Assembly: GCF_006337165.1 (NCBI RefSeq)
Contig: NZ_CP040896.1
Coordinates: 4,712,001 to 4,776,000, forward strand
Source of the DNA: Hymenobacter jejuensis
GTDB lineage: Bacteria; Bacteroidota; Bacteroidia; Cytophagales; Hymenobacteraceae
Length of the DNA: 64,000 nucleotides
Direction of reading: 5' to 3'
Shown: positions 15,149 through 24,992 of the stretch, piece by piece
Numbering within the stretch: the first letter of the stretch is position 1
Layout of the letters: each line of letters starts with the position of its first letter
Program-made: the position numbers and the translations under genes
The notes under the pieces: generated by a model
Databases searched by the model: none
The model's input: the letters and a program-made list of their open reading frames with translations, nothing else
What the model was told of the DNA's origin: nothing

Positions 15149-15671
15149 AGGGAGCAGCACGTTAGGAGGCAACTCACTAATAAGATATTGATTATAAATT
15201 ATTTGCTAAATAAAAAAAGCTCGGATTGCCGCCCGCGCGCCTACTGCGGAGCTTGGATGCAGAGCCAAAACCCGCGCTCTTGGCCGTCTGCACATAAATT
15301 CGTACTTTCTAATATTCATCTCCCTAACGCACTTTGCCTATGCCCAACTCCTCCTGTGCGCGCTGCTGCTGAGCAGCCGGTTGTGGCGAAGGCAGCGCCG
15401 ATGGGCCCACAACAGTTGGTGCTGCCGGAAAACTACCCTGTTGTGCCGAAAATGCTTCGGTTGGCACCCTTTGTTCTTCCGACAGGCCCTTTGGCCATCT
15501 GGCAGCTAAGATGGCAGGCCGCCTTGCTTGCAACAAGCACTTGCCTACCAGTCCTTTACCCGACCGGGCGGCTACTATGTTGCCAAACGCCGGAACGAGC
15601 CATCGTGTCCGAATAATTCATTCGCCAGATGTATCCGACCCATGCCGCTCACCCCATTCGAATAAATTTTT
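15149..15671. other. Gene-poor spacer, possibly a decayed gene
   Basis: About 520 bases between divergently transcribed genes. Several frames give plausible-looking but short stretches (for example YQSFTRPGGYYVAKR near 15545-15590 and a hydrophobic stretch near 15305-15360) that are interrupted by stops, which could mean a decayed gene. A hairpin with arms GCAGA-GCCAA / TTGGC-TCTGC lies at 15259-15291. I see no intact gene and no RNA gene. Confidence 0.35.
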
Positions 15672-16880
15672 ATGAAAAAATTTATTGGCAATATACCCAC
15701 GGCCCTTAGCGTTCTTTGCGACCAGCCAGCCAGCATCCTACTTTGGCTAAGCATTTTATTATTAGCAAGTTGCAAAGACGGCGCCCAGCACGAGATAGCG
15801 CCCGACACGTACCAACTGGAAGCGCAAAGCGACCTGAAGCTGAAGAAGCCCGACTTGATAGTGAAGCCCGGCAAATCCATTCAGGCGGCCATCGACAAGG
15901 CCGAAGCCGGCGATCTGATCCTGATTTTGCCCGGCACCTACCGCGAATCTTTTCAGGTCAATAAGCCCCATATCAAGATCGTCGGGAGCCCGTTTGTGGT
16001 CATTGAAAACCCCGGCGAGGCCGAGGATGGCATTTTCGTGGGCGGCCGCAGCCCCGAACCCAGCAACGCCGACGGCTTCGAGCTGTACAACGTGACGCTG
16101 CGTGGGTTTGAGGAAAACGGCGTGATCTTAATTCGGGTGAATGACTTTGTGCTCAGCCACGTAACTACCATCAAATGTGGCGAATACGGCCTTTTCCCGC
16201 TGTTCAGCAACGGCGGCCTGATTGAGTTTTGCACGGCTAGCGGCCACACCGATACGGGCATTTACGTGGGCCAGTCGGAGAACATAAAAATGCGCAACAA
16301 CAAGGCTTTTGCGAACGTCAACGGCCTCGAAATCGAAAACTGCTCGCATGTGGTGGCCACCAACAACCAGTGCTACGACAACGTAGCGGGCATATTGGTG
16401 GTGCTGTTGCCGGGCCTACGCGTGACAACTTCCACGGATATAGTGGTGGAAAAGAACCGTGTGTACAAAAACAACCACATCAATTTTGCCGAGCCGGGCG
16501 CGGGCTTTGAAAGCTTTGTACCCAGTGGCTCCGGCATTTTGGTCGTGGGTACCGACGGCACCCGCGTGGCGCAAAACTGGGTGCAGGACAACAATTTCCT
16601 GGGCATTGCGGTAGTCAGCACGAAGCTGCTGGGCGGTTTGGCGGGCTTGCCGGATGAGGCTTTCGCGCTCATCAACCCCGACCCGGATGGCGCGCAGATT
16701 GTCAGAAACCGGTTGGTGCACAACGGCATGGCCCCGCCCGCCGGCATTCCGCTGCCCGGCGTCGACTTGCTCTGGGACGGTACCGGTGCCGACAACTGCT
16801 GGCGCGACAATGCCTACGCCACCAGCTACCCTGCGGCATTGCCGACGTGCGCCTGGAACGCCTACGCCCAAGGGCGGTAA
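15672..16880 (+). CDS. Parallel beta-helix lipoprotein (pectate-lyase-like fold)
   Basis: A 402-residue lipoprotein. A long signal with lipobox LLLASC ends near residue 35. The segment KPGKSIQAAIDKAEAGDLILILPGTYRESF (about residues 66-95) is the characteristic opening of right-handed beta-helix proteins, followed by some ten PbH1-type coils rich in Asn and Gly (for example GIYVGQSENIKMRNNKAFANV and GLEIENCSHVVATNNQCYDNVAGI). This family includes polysaccharide lyases, nitrous-oxide-type NosD proteins and many uncharacterised surface proteins. No lyase catalytic motif could be recognised, so it may bind or degrade a polysaccharide at the cell surface. Gene is monocistronic with a hairpin after it. 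Confidence 0.82.
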   Translation: MKKFIGNIPTALSVLCDQPASILLWLSILLLASCKDGAQHEIAPDTYQLEAQSDLKLKKPDLIVKPGKSIQAAIDKAEAGDLILILPGTYRESFQVNKPHIKIVGSPFVVIENPGEAEDGIFVGGRSPEPSNADGFELYNVTLRGFEENGVILIRVNDFVLSHVTTIKCGEYGLFPLFSNGGLIEFCTASGHTDTGIYVGQSENIKMRNNKAFANVNGLEIENCSHVVATNNQCYDNVAGILVVLLPGLRVTTSTDIVVEKNRVYKNNHINFAEPGAGFESFVPSGSGILVVGTDGTRVAQNWVQDNNFLGIAVVSTKLLGGLAGLPDEAFALINPDPDGAQIVRNRLVHNGMAPPAGIPLPGVDLLWDGTGADNCWRDNAYATSYPAALPTCAWNAYAQGR

Positions 16881-16910
16881 GTCAAAAAGACGCACGACCA
16901 GATGCAAAAC

Positions 16911-16960
16911 GAAAAGGGTGGTTTGAGCTACCACTGGTATGCTCAAATTAACCTTTTTCA
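16911..16960. terminator. Imperfect hairpin after beta-helix gene
   Basis: GTTTGAGC and GCTCAAAT form the core stem, flanked by GAAAAGG on the left and CCTTTTTC on the right, giving a long imperfect hairpin ending in a T-run. It begins 30 bases after the stop codon of the beta-helix lipoprotein gene. Confidence 0.65.
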
Positions 16961-17067
16961 GAAACATTGCAGGTAAACACCTCACTCGCAAGTAGTTGTG
17001 ACAGTATTCGATAGCAAAGCGAACAACCGCCCTAAGCAGGTTGTTTTACCGGCTAGCTTTCAATATT

Positions 17068-18114
17068 ATGTCAACACCACTTGCTGCGCTGCCCCTATCG
17101 GTCCTCGACTTGGCAGCCATTTTAGAAGGAAAAACGCCTGCCGATACATTTCGCAACAGCCTCGATTTGGCACAGCACGCCGAGCAATGGGGCTACAAAC
17201 GCTTTTGGCTGGCCGAGCACCACAACATGGCCAGCATTGCCAGCTCCGCCACGTCCGTCCTGATCGGGTACATCGCCGGGGGCACGTCCACCATTCGGGT
17301 TGGCTCGGGCGGGGTGATGCTGCCCAACCACGCGCCGCTGGTGGTGGCCGAGCAGTTTGGCACCCTAGCCACGCTGTATCCTGGCCGCATCGACCTGGGC
17401 CTGGGCCGCGCGCCCGGAACCGACCAGCTCACGGCCATGGCCCTGCGGCGCGATTTGCAGGGTTCGGTAAACGACTTCCCGCAGAACGTGCAGGAGCTGC
17501 AAGCTTATTTGTCGGCCGAAAACCGTGGCAGTAAAGTACGCGCCATTCCCGGTGAGGGGCTGGACATTCCGATCTGGCTGCTGGGCTCCAGCACGTACAG
17601 CGCGCAATTAGCCGGCATGCTGGGCTTGCGCTTTGCCTTCGCCAGCCATTTCGCACCCACGCATTTGCAGGCGGCGCTGCACCTATACCGGGCTCATTTT
17701 CAGCCTTCTGAATATCTATCGGAGCCGTATGCGGCCGCGTGCGTGAACGTCATTGCCGCCGACACGGATGCCGAAGCCAAACGGCTCACAACCTCTTTTC
17801 ATCAGTTTGCCTTGGGCGTTATCCGCGGTTCGACCAAGCCCTTGCAGGCCCCGGTCGATAGCATGCGCGGCCTCTGGAACGAGATGGAGAAAGAAGCCGT
17901 CGAGCAGATGATGGCCTACTCGTTCGTGGGCGGGCCGGCCACGGTGCAGAAGCAGCTCGAAGCCTTCGTGAAGGGTACCCAGGTAAACGAACTGGTGGTG
18001 GTTTCGCACATCTACGACCACGCAGCGCGCCTCCGTTCTTACGAGATTCTCAAAGATCTTACGAAAGTCGAAACAGCTGCCACAGTGCCCGTTGCCGCGT
18101 CTCAGCTGAACTAG
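17068..18114 (+). CDS. Luciferase-like (LLM class) flavin-dependent oxidoreductase
   Basis: A 348-residue cytoplasmic protein of the bacterial-luciferase-like fold. Recognisable marks are the start [30 protein letters not shown] (the conserved W-x-A-E-H-H), [32 protein letters not shown] and [11 protein letters not shown]. This closely resembles the YhbW/YceB-type subgroup of LLM oxidoreductases, whose physiological substrates are mostly unknown; FMN is the usual cofactor. The start at ATG 17068 gives the canonical [14 protein letters not shown]-terminus; an upstream in-frame TTG-type start would add an atypical segment. It is followed by a perfect 19-base-pair hairpin and therefore probably monocistronic. 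Confidence 0.9.
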   Translation: MSTPLAALPLSVLDLAAILEGKTPADTFRNSLDLAQHAEQWGYKRFWLAEHHNMASIASSATSVLIGYIAGGTSTIRVGSGGVMLPNHAPLVVAEQFGTLATLYPGRIDLGLGRAPGTDQLTAMALRRDLQGSVNDFPQNVQELQAYLSAENRGSKVRAIPGEGLDIPIWLLGSSTYSAQLAGMLGLRFAFASHFAPTHLQAALHLYRAHFQPSEYLSEPYAAACVNVIAADTDAEAKRLTTSFHQFALGVIRGSTKPLQAPVDSMRGLWNEMEKEAVEQMMAYSFVGGPATVQKQLEAFVKGTQVNELVVVSHIYDHAARLRSYEILKDLTKVETAATVPVAASQLN

Positions 18115-18117
18115 AAA

Positions 18118-18180
18118 GACATGAAAAACATGCCTAGAAGCATTTGATAATCAAATACTTATAGGCATGTTTTTCATGTC
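18118..18180. terminator. Perfect 19-bp hairpin with palindromic loop
   Basis: Arms 18118-18136 and 18162-18180 are perfectly complementary over 19 bases. The 25-base loop contains ATTTGATAATCAAAT (18142-18156), itself a perfect palindrome. It starts 3 bases after the oxidoreductase stop codon. The right arm includes TTTTT but no T-run follows, so it may act as a bidirectional terminator or as an mRNA end-stabiliser. Confidence 0.75.
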
Positions 18181-18277
18181 TTGATATAAATACAACCTTA
18201 CCGATTTCAGCTTGCCGCTTGGCGAGTCTGTGCAGGATGAATTGCGGCAACGCCAAGGCTCCCTACCTTGTGCTCCT

Positions 18278-20737
18278 ATGCGGACCCTTCTCCTCCTGAC
18301 CCTCGGCCTGCTTACCGCTGCCCCGGTGCTGGCCCAACAACCCAACACCCTTTACCGCGCCACCCAGCGCAAAGTCAACGACTTGGTGCATACCAAGTTG
18401 GATGTGCGCTTCGACTACGCCAAGCGCTACCTCTACGGCAAGGAATGGGTGACGCTCAAGCCCCACGGCTACCCCACCGATTCGCTGCGCCTGGATGCCA
18501 AGGGCATGGATATCAAGGCGATTGCGTTGGTGCAGGGCAATGCATCGCAGCCCCTGAAATACGACTACAATCAGCAGCAACTGCTGGTGCACTTGGGGCG
18601 GATAGTACCGGCCGGCGAGGCGTACACCATCTATATTGAATACACCGCCAAGCCCGACGAGCTCAAGGCCAAAGGCAGCGCGGCCATTACGGGCGCAAAA
18701 GGCCTGTATTTCATCAACCCCGACAGCGCGGTGGCGGGCAAGCCGGTCCAGATTTGGACGCAGGGCGAATCGGAGGCCAACTCGGCCTGGTTTCCGACCA
18801 TCGACAAGCCTAACCAGAAAACGACCTCCGAAATCAGCCTAACCGTGCCGAGCAAGTACGTCACGCTCTCCAACGGCAAGCTGGTGGGCCAAGCGGCAGC
18901 CGGCCCCGGTCTGCGCACCGATACCTGGAAAATGGACGAGCCCCATGCGCCGTATCTGGTCATGATGGCCATCGGCGACTTCCGCATCACCAAGGATACG
19001 TGGCGCGGCAAGGAAGTGGCGTATTACCTCGAACCCCGGTACACGGCCCAGGCCCGGCAGGTTTTTGGCAAGACGCCCCGCATGCTCGAGTTCTTTTCCG
19101 AGCGCCTTGGGGTGGCTTTTCCGTGGAATAAATATTCCCAGGTGGTCGCCCGCGACTACGTGAGTGGGGCCATGGAAAACACCACGGCTTCTCTGTTTGG
19201 TGAGCAGGCCCAGGGCACGGCCCGCGAGCTGCTGGATTGGGAATACGCCGGCGTGGAGCGCGAAATCGCCCACGAGCTGTTTCACCACTGGTTTGGCGAC
19301 TACGTAACGGCCGAAAGCTGGAGCAACCTGACGATGAACGAGTCGTTTGCCAACTTCTGCGAAGTGGTGTGGGCCGAGCACGAATACGGTCCCGACGCCG
19401 GCGCCGCCCAGGCCGAGCGCAGCCAAAGCACTTACCTGCGCACCCCCGCCAACTACACCAAGCCGCTAGTCCGCTTTCACTACGACGACAAAGAGGACAT
19501 GTTCGATGCCGTGACCTACCAAAAGGGCGGCACCATCCTGAACATGCTGCGGCACTACTTGGGCGAGGACGTGTTTTTCAAGGGCTTGCAGCGCTACCTA
19601 ACCCAAAATGCCTTCGGCACCGGCGAACCCCACCAACTGCGGCTGGCCTTGGAAGAAGTTTCGGGCCAGGATCTCAACTGGTTTTTCAATCAGTGGTATT
19701 ACCGCGCCGGCCACCCTACCGTAACCCTTGATTACCAATGGGATGCGACTCGGAAACAGCAAGCCGTGATCGTGCATCAGACGCAGGCCGGCGAGCCGTT
19801 TATCCTGCCGCTTACGGTGGATGTTTATGCCGGAGGGCGCACGCAGCACTACCCTGTCACGCTGCGCCGTGCCGTGGATACGCTTTACTTCCCGTCGGCC
19901 ACTAGGCCTGATCTGGTGAACGTGGACGCCGAAAAAGTGCTGCTTTGGCAAAAGCAGGACAATAAATCGCTGGCAGAATTTGCCTATCAATTTCGCCACG
20001 CGCCCCGCTACCTCGACCGCCGCGAAGCCTTAGCAGCCGCCAAAGCCCAAATAGCCAACCCATTGGCGCAGAAGATTTTAGTAGCGGGTTTGCTCGACAA
20101 GTCGCCCGCGCTGCGCAGCTTGGCCATCGACCAGCTCGACCTTCAGAACTCAGCCCTGCGCAAAGCCGCGGCGCCCGTTTTGGCGAAACTGGCGACCAAC
20201 GATTCGGTGGTGCAGGTGCAGGCGGCGGCCCTGCTGGCATTAGGTACGCTGAAAGAGAAACGCTACGCCAAGCTGTTTGGTAAAGCGCTGGAAAGCAAAT
20301 CGTACCGGGTGCAGGGCGCGGCGTTGCAGGCGATGTTGCCTCTGGATCCGAAGCAGGCGCTAGCGCGCGCGACGGCCTTCGAGGCTGACAACAAGGGCGC
20401 CTTGACGGTTGCTTTGGTGGAAGTGTACGGCCAGGCTGGCGGCCCGGCGAAGTGGCCGCTGGTCATGGCCAAGTTCGACGCGGCCGACGCAAACGGGCGC
20501 TTCAACATGCTGTCGGGATTCGCTGCACTGCTCGGACGCCTCGACGACCCAACGGCTTTACGCCAAGGCATTACGCGCATCAAAGACTTGGCGGTGCGCT
20601 ACAAGCCTTACGGCGTGGATGCCCGCCTCATTGCGTTGCTGCGCGAATTGCAACAGCACCAAGCCACTCGCCCCAATGCGGCCGAAACAACTACGCTAGT
20701 CGAGCAGGCCGTGGCAGAGATTCAGGCGGCCAAGTAG
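18278..20737 (+). CDS. Secreted M1 family aminopeptidase with HEAT-like tail
   Basis: An 819-residue zinc aminopeptidase with a signal peptide (residues 1-20, ending VLAQQ). The N-terminal beta domain is followed by the catalytic domain: GAMENTTASL (the GxMEN exopeptidase motif) and HELFHHWFGDYVT with His332, Glu333 and His336, then Glu355 in MNESFANF, giving HEXXH-x18-E. The last 240 residues are helical and Ala/Leu-rich, resembling HEAT-like repeats (for example VQVQAAALLALGTLKEKRYAKL). It is expected to trim N-terminal residues from peptides in the periplasm or outside. ATG 18278 was chosen because it starts the signal peptide. It heads a run of hydrolase genes on the same strand. Confidence 0.93.
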   Translation: MRTLLLLTLGLLTAAPVLAQQPNTLYRATQRKVNDLVHTKLDVRFDYAKRYLYGKEWVTLKPHGYPTDSLRLDAKGMDIKAIALVQGNASQPLKYDYNQQQLLVHLGRIVPAGEAYTIYIEYTAKPDELKAKGSAAITGAKGLYFINPDSAVAGKPVQIWTQGESEANSAWFPTIDKPNQKTTSEISLTVPSKYVTLSNGKLVGQAAAGPGLRTDTWKMDEPHAPYLVMMAIGDFRITKDTWRGKEVAYYLEPRYTAQARQVFGKTPRMLEFFSERLGVAFPWNKYSQVVARDYVSGAMENTTASLFGEQAQGTARELLDWEYAGVEREIAHELFHHWFGDYVTAESWSNLTMNESFANFCEVVWAEHEYGPDAGAAQAERSQSTYLRTPANYTKPLVRFHYDDKEDMFDAVTYQKGGTILNMLRHYLGEDVFFKGLQRYLTQNAFGTGEPHQLRLALEEVSGQDLNWFFNQWYYRAGHPTVTLDYQWDATRKQQAVIVHQTQAGEPFILPLTVDVYAGGRTQHYPVTLRRAVDTLYFPSATRPDLVNVDAEKVLLWQKQDNKSLAEFAYQFRHAPRYLDRREALAAAKAQIANPLAQKILVAGLLDKSPALRSLAIDQLDLQNSALRKAAAPVLAKLATNDSVVQVQAAALLALGTLKEKRYAKLFGKALESKSYRVQGAALQAMLPLDPKQALARATAFEADNKGALTVALVEVYGQAGGPAKWPLVMAKFDAADANGRFNMLSGFAALLGRLDDPTALRQGITRIKDLAVRYKPYGVDARLIALLRELQQHQATRPNAAETTTLVEQAVAEIQAAK

Positions 20738-20905
20738 CGTAGCGGCGGTTGGGTTTCGGTTAAAAGCAACCTCTGAGGAGCAGTAGGAAACGGTATTATT
20801 TGGGCAATGCACAAACGGGCGATGCCAATCCCAGTGAAACCCAATATATTATCAAGATTATTACAAGCTGCTTCCGGCATTCTGTTTCGCCTAACTCCGC
20901 TTCTC

Positions 20906-22582
20906 ATGACAAAACCCTCTACTTCCTTTCGCCGTCCGCTGTTGTCTGGTGCCGCGGCTTGTATGTTGGGCTTGCTCGCCGTGGCACCCAGCCCAGCAGC
21001 CGCCCAAACCAGCATATCGCCCGCTAAGCTGGAAGCCCTCAAGAAAGAGCTGACCGCCGAAATCGACAAGCAGCAGAAGTCGACGCAGCAGATGGTGGAT
21101 ATGGTCTTCAGCTTTGGCGAGCTGGGCTTTCAGGAAGTAGAAACCTCGCGCTACCTGACCGACATTCTGAAGAAAAACGGCTTCAAAATCGAGCAAGGCA
21201 TTGCAGGTATCCCCACGGCCTGGACGGCCACTTGGGGTTCGGGCAAGCCGCTGATTGCCGTGGGCAGCGACATCGACTGCATTCCCAAGGCCTCGCAAAA
21301 GCCGGGCGTCGCGTACCACGACCCCATTATTGCCGGAGCGCCGGGCCACGGCGAAGGCCACAACTCGGGCGTGCCCCTCAACATCACGGCCGTGCTGGCG
21401 CTCAAGAAAATCATGGAGCGCGAGAAAATTCCCGGCACGCTGATGCTCTGGCCGGGCGTGGCCGAAGAATTGGTGGGCGCGAAAGCCTACTTCGTCCGCG
21501 ATGGCTACTTCAAAAACGTGGATGCCTGCATTTTCACCCACGTCGGCGATAACCTGAGCGTGGCGTACGGCGACGCGGGCAACAACGGGCTGGTTTCGGT
21601 CACGTTCAATTTTGAAGGGGCTGCTGCCCACGCGGCCGGCGCGCCGTGGCGGGGCCGCAGCGCCCTCGACGCCGTGGAATTGATGGACATCGGCTGGAAT
21701 TACCACCGCGAGCACATGGAGGTCACGCAGCGCTCGCACTACGTAATCACCGACGGCGGCGACCAGCCCAACGTCGTGCCCTCGAAGGCGTCGGTGTGGT
21801 ATTATTTCCGCGACCGTACCTACCCCAAGATTCAGCAGATGTACCAAGACGGCATCAAAATGGCCGAAGGCGCTACGCTAATGACCAATACCACAATGAC
21901 TTACGAAGTATTGGGTAGCGCGTGGCCGGGTCATATGAACAAACCGATCGCGGAAGCGATGTACAAAAACATCCAAACGGTGGGGCTGCCCACTTGGAGC
22001 GAGGCCGATCAGATTCTGGCCCGAGCTGCCCAGAAAGAAACCAAAGCGCCCAAAACCGACCGCCGCAACAAGCCCATCGACGGCTTGGCTACCCAGCTGG
22101 ATTCGCTCAAAAAGCCCGAAACGTTCTCCATCGGCGGCGGCTCCGATGACATCGCGGACATCTCCTGGAACGTGCCTACGGTGGTATTGAGCTACCCCGC
22201 CAACATTCCCGGTTTGCCCGGCCACCACTGGGCCAACGCAATTGCCATGGCCACGCCCATCGCCCACAAGGGGGTCACGGCGGGCGCCAAAGCCGAAGCC
22301 CTGACGCTTTTGGACATGCTGGTGAAGCCGGAGATCATCAAGGACGCTTGGACGTATTTCAAGGATGTTCAGACCAAGGAAGTCAAGTACACGCCGCTGG
22401 TTTCCAAGACCGACAAGCCCGCTATCACCCTGAATAAGAGCATCATGGCGGAATACCGGCCGCAGATGAAGAAGTACTACTACAATCCCAGTAAATACAA
22501 AACTTACCTAGAGCAGTTGGGCATCAAGTACCCGACCATCCGCACGGATAACGTGCCAGCCGCTGGTGCCGGCGGCGAATAA
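20906..22582 (+). CDS. Secreted M20D-type amidohydrolase (AbgB-like)
   Basis: A 558-residue protein with a signal peptide (residues 1-28, ending PAAAQ). It resembles the B subunit of p-aminobenzoyl-glutamate hydrolase and related M20D amidohydrolases: VDMVFSFGELGFQEVETSRYL near residue 60, AVGSDIDCIPKASQKPG, GAPGHGEGHNSGVPLN (metal-ligand His), GVAEELVGAKAYFVRDG (Glu-Glu pair), and AAAHAAGAPWRGRSALDAVELMD of the dimerisation domain. VVPSKASVWYYFRDRTY is also conserved. It hydrolyses an amide bond of an N-acyl amino acid or peptide, probably in the periplasm. The N-terminal start at 20906 gives the signal peptide; a 33-residue longer form is less likely. Confidence 0.88.
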   Translation: MTKPSTSFRRPLLSGAAACMLGLLAVAPSPAAAQTSISPAKLEALKKELTAEIDKQQKSTQQMVDMVFSFGELGFQEVETSRYLTDILKKNGFKIEQGIAGIPTAWTATWGSGKPLIAVGSDIDCIPKASQKPGVAYHDPIIAGAPGHGEGHNSGVPLNITAVLALKKIMEREKIPGTLMLWPGVAEELVGAKAYFVRDGYFKNVDACIFTHVGDNLSVAYGDAGNNGLVSVTFNFEGAAAHAAGAPWRGRSALDAVELMDIGWNYHREHMEVTQRSHYVITDGGDQPNVVPSKASVWYYFRDRTYPKIQQMYQDGIKMAEGATLMTNTTMTYEVLGSAWPGHMNKPIAEAMYKNIQTVGLPTWSEADQILARAAQKETKAPKTDRRNKPIDGLATQLDSLKKPETFSIGGGSDDIADISWNVPTVVLSYPANIPGLPGHHWANAIAMATPIAHKGVTAGAKAEALTLLDMLVKPEIIKDAWTYFKDVQTKEVKYTPLVSKTDKPAITLNKSIMAEYRPQMKKYYYNPSKYKTYLEQLGIKYPTIRTDNVPAAGAGGE

Positions 22583-22591
22583 CCTACTCCC

Positions 22592-22620
22592 CCTAACTAT
22601 TTGCTTGTCAAGTAGTTAGG
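22592..22620. terminator. Hairpin after AbgB-like gene
   Basis: CCTAACTA (22592-22599) pairs with TAGTTAGG (22613-22620). The loop contains CTTGTCAAG, a small palindrome related to the TTGATNNTCAA motif found in other hairpin loops of this window. It begins 10 bases after the stop codon. Confidence 0.55.
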
Positions 22621-22706
22621 AGAATACTTTAAATCAACTGGTTATCAAGTACATCTAAAAGCGCCCGCACGACACCGAGCGCTCAACTTGTCACGTATTC
22701 TTCCGC

Positions 22707-24215
22707 ATGAACCAAGTGTACAGAACCACAATTGGCCTGCTGGTGTCGGGCCTGACAATCGCGATGCCGCTGAGCGGATCGGCCCAACAGAAAAAGCCGG
22801 CACCCAAAAAAACAACTTCCGCCGATGCGCGCGACGCCATCCGCGAGAGTGACCTGAAGCGCGATTTGTTTGCGCTGGCCGGCGATCACTACCGCGGCCG
22901 CGAAGGCGGCACGCTCGACGAATTGCGCGCTTCCGCCTGGATTGCCGAGCAGATGCGCGCCATCGGGGCCCAGCCCGCCGGCGACGACGGCACGTATTTC
23001 CAGTTTTTCCACATCCAGCGCACCCGCATCACCAAGGGCAGCCGCCTGAGCATTGGCAGCCACCAGCTCAAGGTGAATGAAGATGCAATCATCACGGTAC
23101 CAGGCATTTCCTCGGTGAATGCACCCATGGTGTTTGTGGGCACCGGCACGCCGGAGGAAGTCGCCAAAGTCGATATCAAAGGCAAAGCCGTGGCGCTGGT
23201 GTTTTCGGGCACGCCACCGGCCAGCACGATTTTTCGCTACTTCCTGAACACGACCATGCGCACCCGCTCGGCCGAGTTGGTGAAGGCTGGCGCGGTGGCC
23301 GTGGTGTACGTATCGGATGCGCGGGCACAGGAGATTTTTAACCGCTGGGGCACCATCTACGAGCGCGGCCGCTACGACCTGCCCGGCGGCCCCAATACCA
23401 AAGTAGCGGAGCAGGCACCAACTATCTGGTTGCCAGAATCCGCGCTTTCTTGGGTGCAGCAGGCCGGACAGCAACTGGTGGCCAACATCAACGTGGAAAG
23501 CTTCAGCTATCCGTCCGTCAACATCGTGGCCAAAGTGCCTGGCACCGATGCCAAGCTGAAGGCCGAAAACGTGCTCTTCAGCACCCACCAAGACCACGAC
23601 GGCGTGCGCCGCGCCGTGGCCGGCGACTCCATCTGGAACGGCGCCGACGACAACGCCACCGGCTGCGCGGGCACGTTGGCCGTGATGCGCGCTTTTGTCA
23701 AAAAGCCCGGCCGCCGCACGGCGCTGTTTGTGTTTCACGGCGCCGAAGAACGGGGTTTGCTCGGCTCGCGGTACTATTCGGCCACGCCGACGGTGCCCAA
23801 AGAATCCATTGTGGCCGTGCTGAACGCTGAGATGATCGGTCGCAACGCGCCCGACAGTGCCGCGCTGCTGGGCTCGCAACGCCCCCACCGCAACTCCCAG
23901 GATTTGGTAAACCTGGCGATGACCGCCAACCAAACCGGCCCGAAGTTTAAGCTCGACACGCTCTGGGACAAGGCCACGCACCCCGAAGGCTGGTATTTCC
24001 GCAGCGACCACTTGCCTTATGCGCGTCTGGGCATCCCCGCGATTTGCTATACCACGCTGTTGCACAAGGACTACCACACGCCCAAAGACGAGCCCGACCG
24101 CATCAACATCGCCAAAATGGCCAACGTCACCCGCTGGATTTACCTCACGGGATGGGCCGTAGCCAACCGCGATCAGCGCCCCACGCCGGACAAAGATTTC
24201 AAGCTGGAACGCTAG
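22707..24215 (+). CDS. Secreted M28 family metallopeptidase
   Basis: A 502-residue protein with a signal peptide (residues 1-26, ending GSAQQ). Zinc ligands fit family M28: His294 and Asp296 in THQDHDG, Asp314/Asp315 in NGADDNATG, the Glu-Glu pair in FHGAEERGLLGS, an Asp in LNAEMIGRNAPDSA and a late His in TLLHKDYHTPKDEPDR. A protease-associated (PA) domain is inserted between about residues 120 and 270. It is expected to act as an aminopeptidase outside the cytoplasm. It ends only 8 bases before the SDR gene, which suggests a shared transcript. Confidence 0.9.
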   Translation: MNQVYRTTIGLLVSGLTIAMPLSGSAQQKKPAPKKTTSADARDAIRESDLKRDLFALAGDHYRGREGGTLDELRASAWIAEQMRAIGAQPAGDDGTYFQFFHIQRTRITKGSRLSIGSHQLKVNEDAIITVPGISSVNAPMVFVGTGTPEEVAKVDIKGKAVALVFSGTPPASTIFRYFLNTTMRTRSAELVKAGAVAVVYVSDARAQEIFNRWGTIYERGRYDLPGGPNTKVAEQAPTIWLPESALSWVQQAGQQLVANINVESFSYPSVNIVAKVPGTDAKLKAENVLFSTHQDHDGVRRAVAGDSIWNGADDNATGCAGTLAVMRAFVKKPGRRTALFVFHGAEERGLLGSRYYSATPTVPKESIVAVLNAEMIGRNAPDSAALLGSQRPHRNSQDLVNLAMTANQTGPKFKLDTLWDKATHPEGWYFRSDHLPYARLGIPAICYTTLLHKDYHTPKDEPDRINIAKMANVTRWIYLTGWAVANRDQRPTPDKDFKLER

Positions 24216-24223
24216 CCAGTCGG

Positions 24224-24961
24224 ATGGAAACCCAACCTCTCAGCGGGAAAGTGGCCTTGGTGACGGGCGCCAGCCGCGGCCTGGGCCACAGTATCGCCCG
24301 CACGCTGGCCCAGGCCGGCGCCACCGTCATCGTCAATTACCACAGCAGCCCGGCAGCAGCCGACGCCGTAGTGCAGGACATTACGCGCCACAAGGGCCAA
24401 GCCTTTGCTATTCAGGCCGATGTAGCCGACACCGCGGCCGTAGAAAGGCTTTTTCGTCAGATTCGGGAACGGGTTGGGGCCGTGGATATTCTGGTGAACA
24501 ACGCAGGAATTGGCGTGCCAAAGCCGTTTCTGGAAGTCACGCTCGACGATTGGCAGCAGGTGCTGCAAACCAACCTGACGTCGGCTTTCCTGGTTAGCCA
24601 AGCCGCGATTCCGGCCATGATGGCCAAACGTTTCGGGCGCCTCATCATGATCTCGTCGACGGCGGCCCAAACGGGTGGCGTCATCGGGCCGCATTACACG
24701 GCTTCCAAAGCAGGCCTGCTTGGGTTGGTGCACTCGTACGCTTCCTTGCTGGCGCAGCACGGCATCACGGCCAACGCGGTGGCACCGGCCCTTATCGAGA
24801 CGGACATGATCAAAGACAACCCCAAGATCACGCCCGATCTGATTCCGATGAAGCGCTTCGGCCAGCCGCAGGAAGTTGCCGACGCGGTGCTCTTGCTGGC
24901 CACCAACGGCTACATCAACGGCCAGACCCTCAACGTGAACGGCGGCTTGTACATGAGCTAG
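24224..24961 (+). CDS. Short-chain dehydrogenase/reductase (FabG-like)
   Basis: A 245-residue cytoplasmic SDR. It has the cofactor-binding TGASRGLG (residues 14-21), NNAGIGVP, and the catalytic Ser in MISSTAAQTGG with Tyr158 and Lys162 in YTASK. The end NGQTLNVNGGLYMS matches 3-oxoacyl-ACP reductase-type SDRs. NADP(H) dependence is likely from the Arg after the glycine motif. It lies 8 bases after the M28 peptidase and 31 bases before an aldo/keto reductase, so these three genes probably form one transcript, but the substrate cannot be deduced. ATG 24224 is the only start that gives the canonical N-terminus. Confidence 0.92.
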   Translation: METQPLSGKVALVTGASRGLGHSIARTLAQAGATVIVNYHSSPAAADAVVQDITRHKGQAFAIQADVADTAAVERLFRQIRERVGAVDILVNNAGIGVPKPFLEVTLDDWQQVLQTNLTSAFLVSQAAIPAMMAKRFGRLIMISSTAAQTGGVIGPHYTASKAGLLGLVHSYASLLAQHGITANAVAPALIETDMIKDNPKITPDLIPMKRFGQPQEVADAVLLLATNGYINGQTLNVNGGLYMS

Positions 24962-24992
24962 CTCCAATTCGCTCGTCATCTACTTCTGCGTC

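Noticed and set aside
15059-15616. 185-codon plus-strand frame
   Set aside because: It begins inside the histidine kinase gene and its composition (Pro/Leu/Cys mix) does not look like a protein; the remaining spacer is at most a decayed gene.
22683-24077. 464-codon open frame on the minus strand
   Set aside because: It is the antisense of the M28 peptidase gene, whose plus-strand product has full zinc-ligand motifs; the antisense protein has no recognisable features. Long shadow frames are expected in GC-rich DNA.
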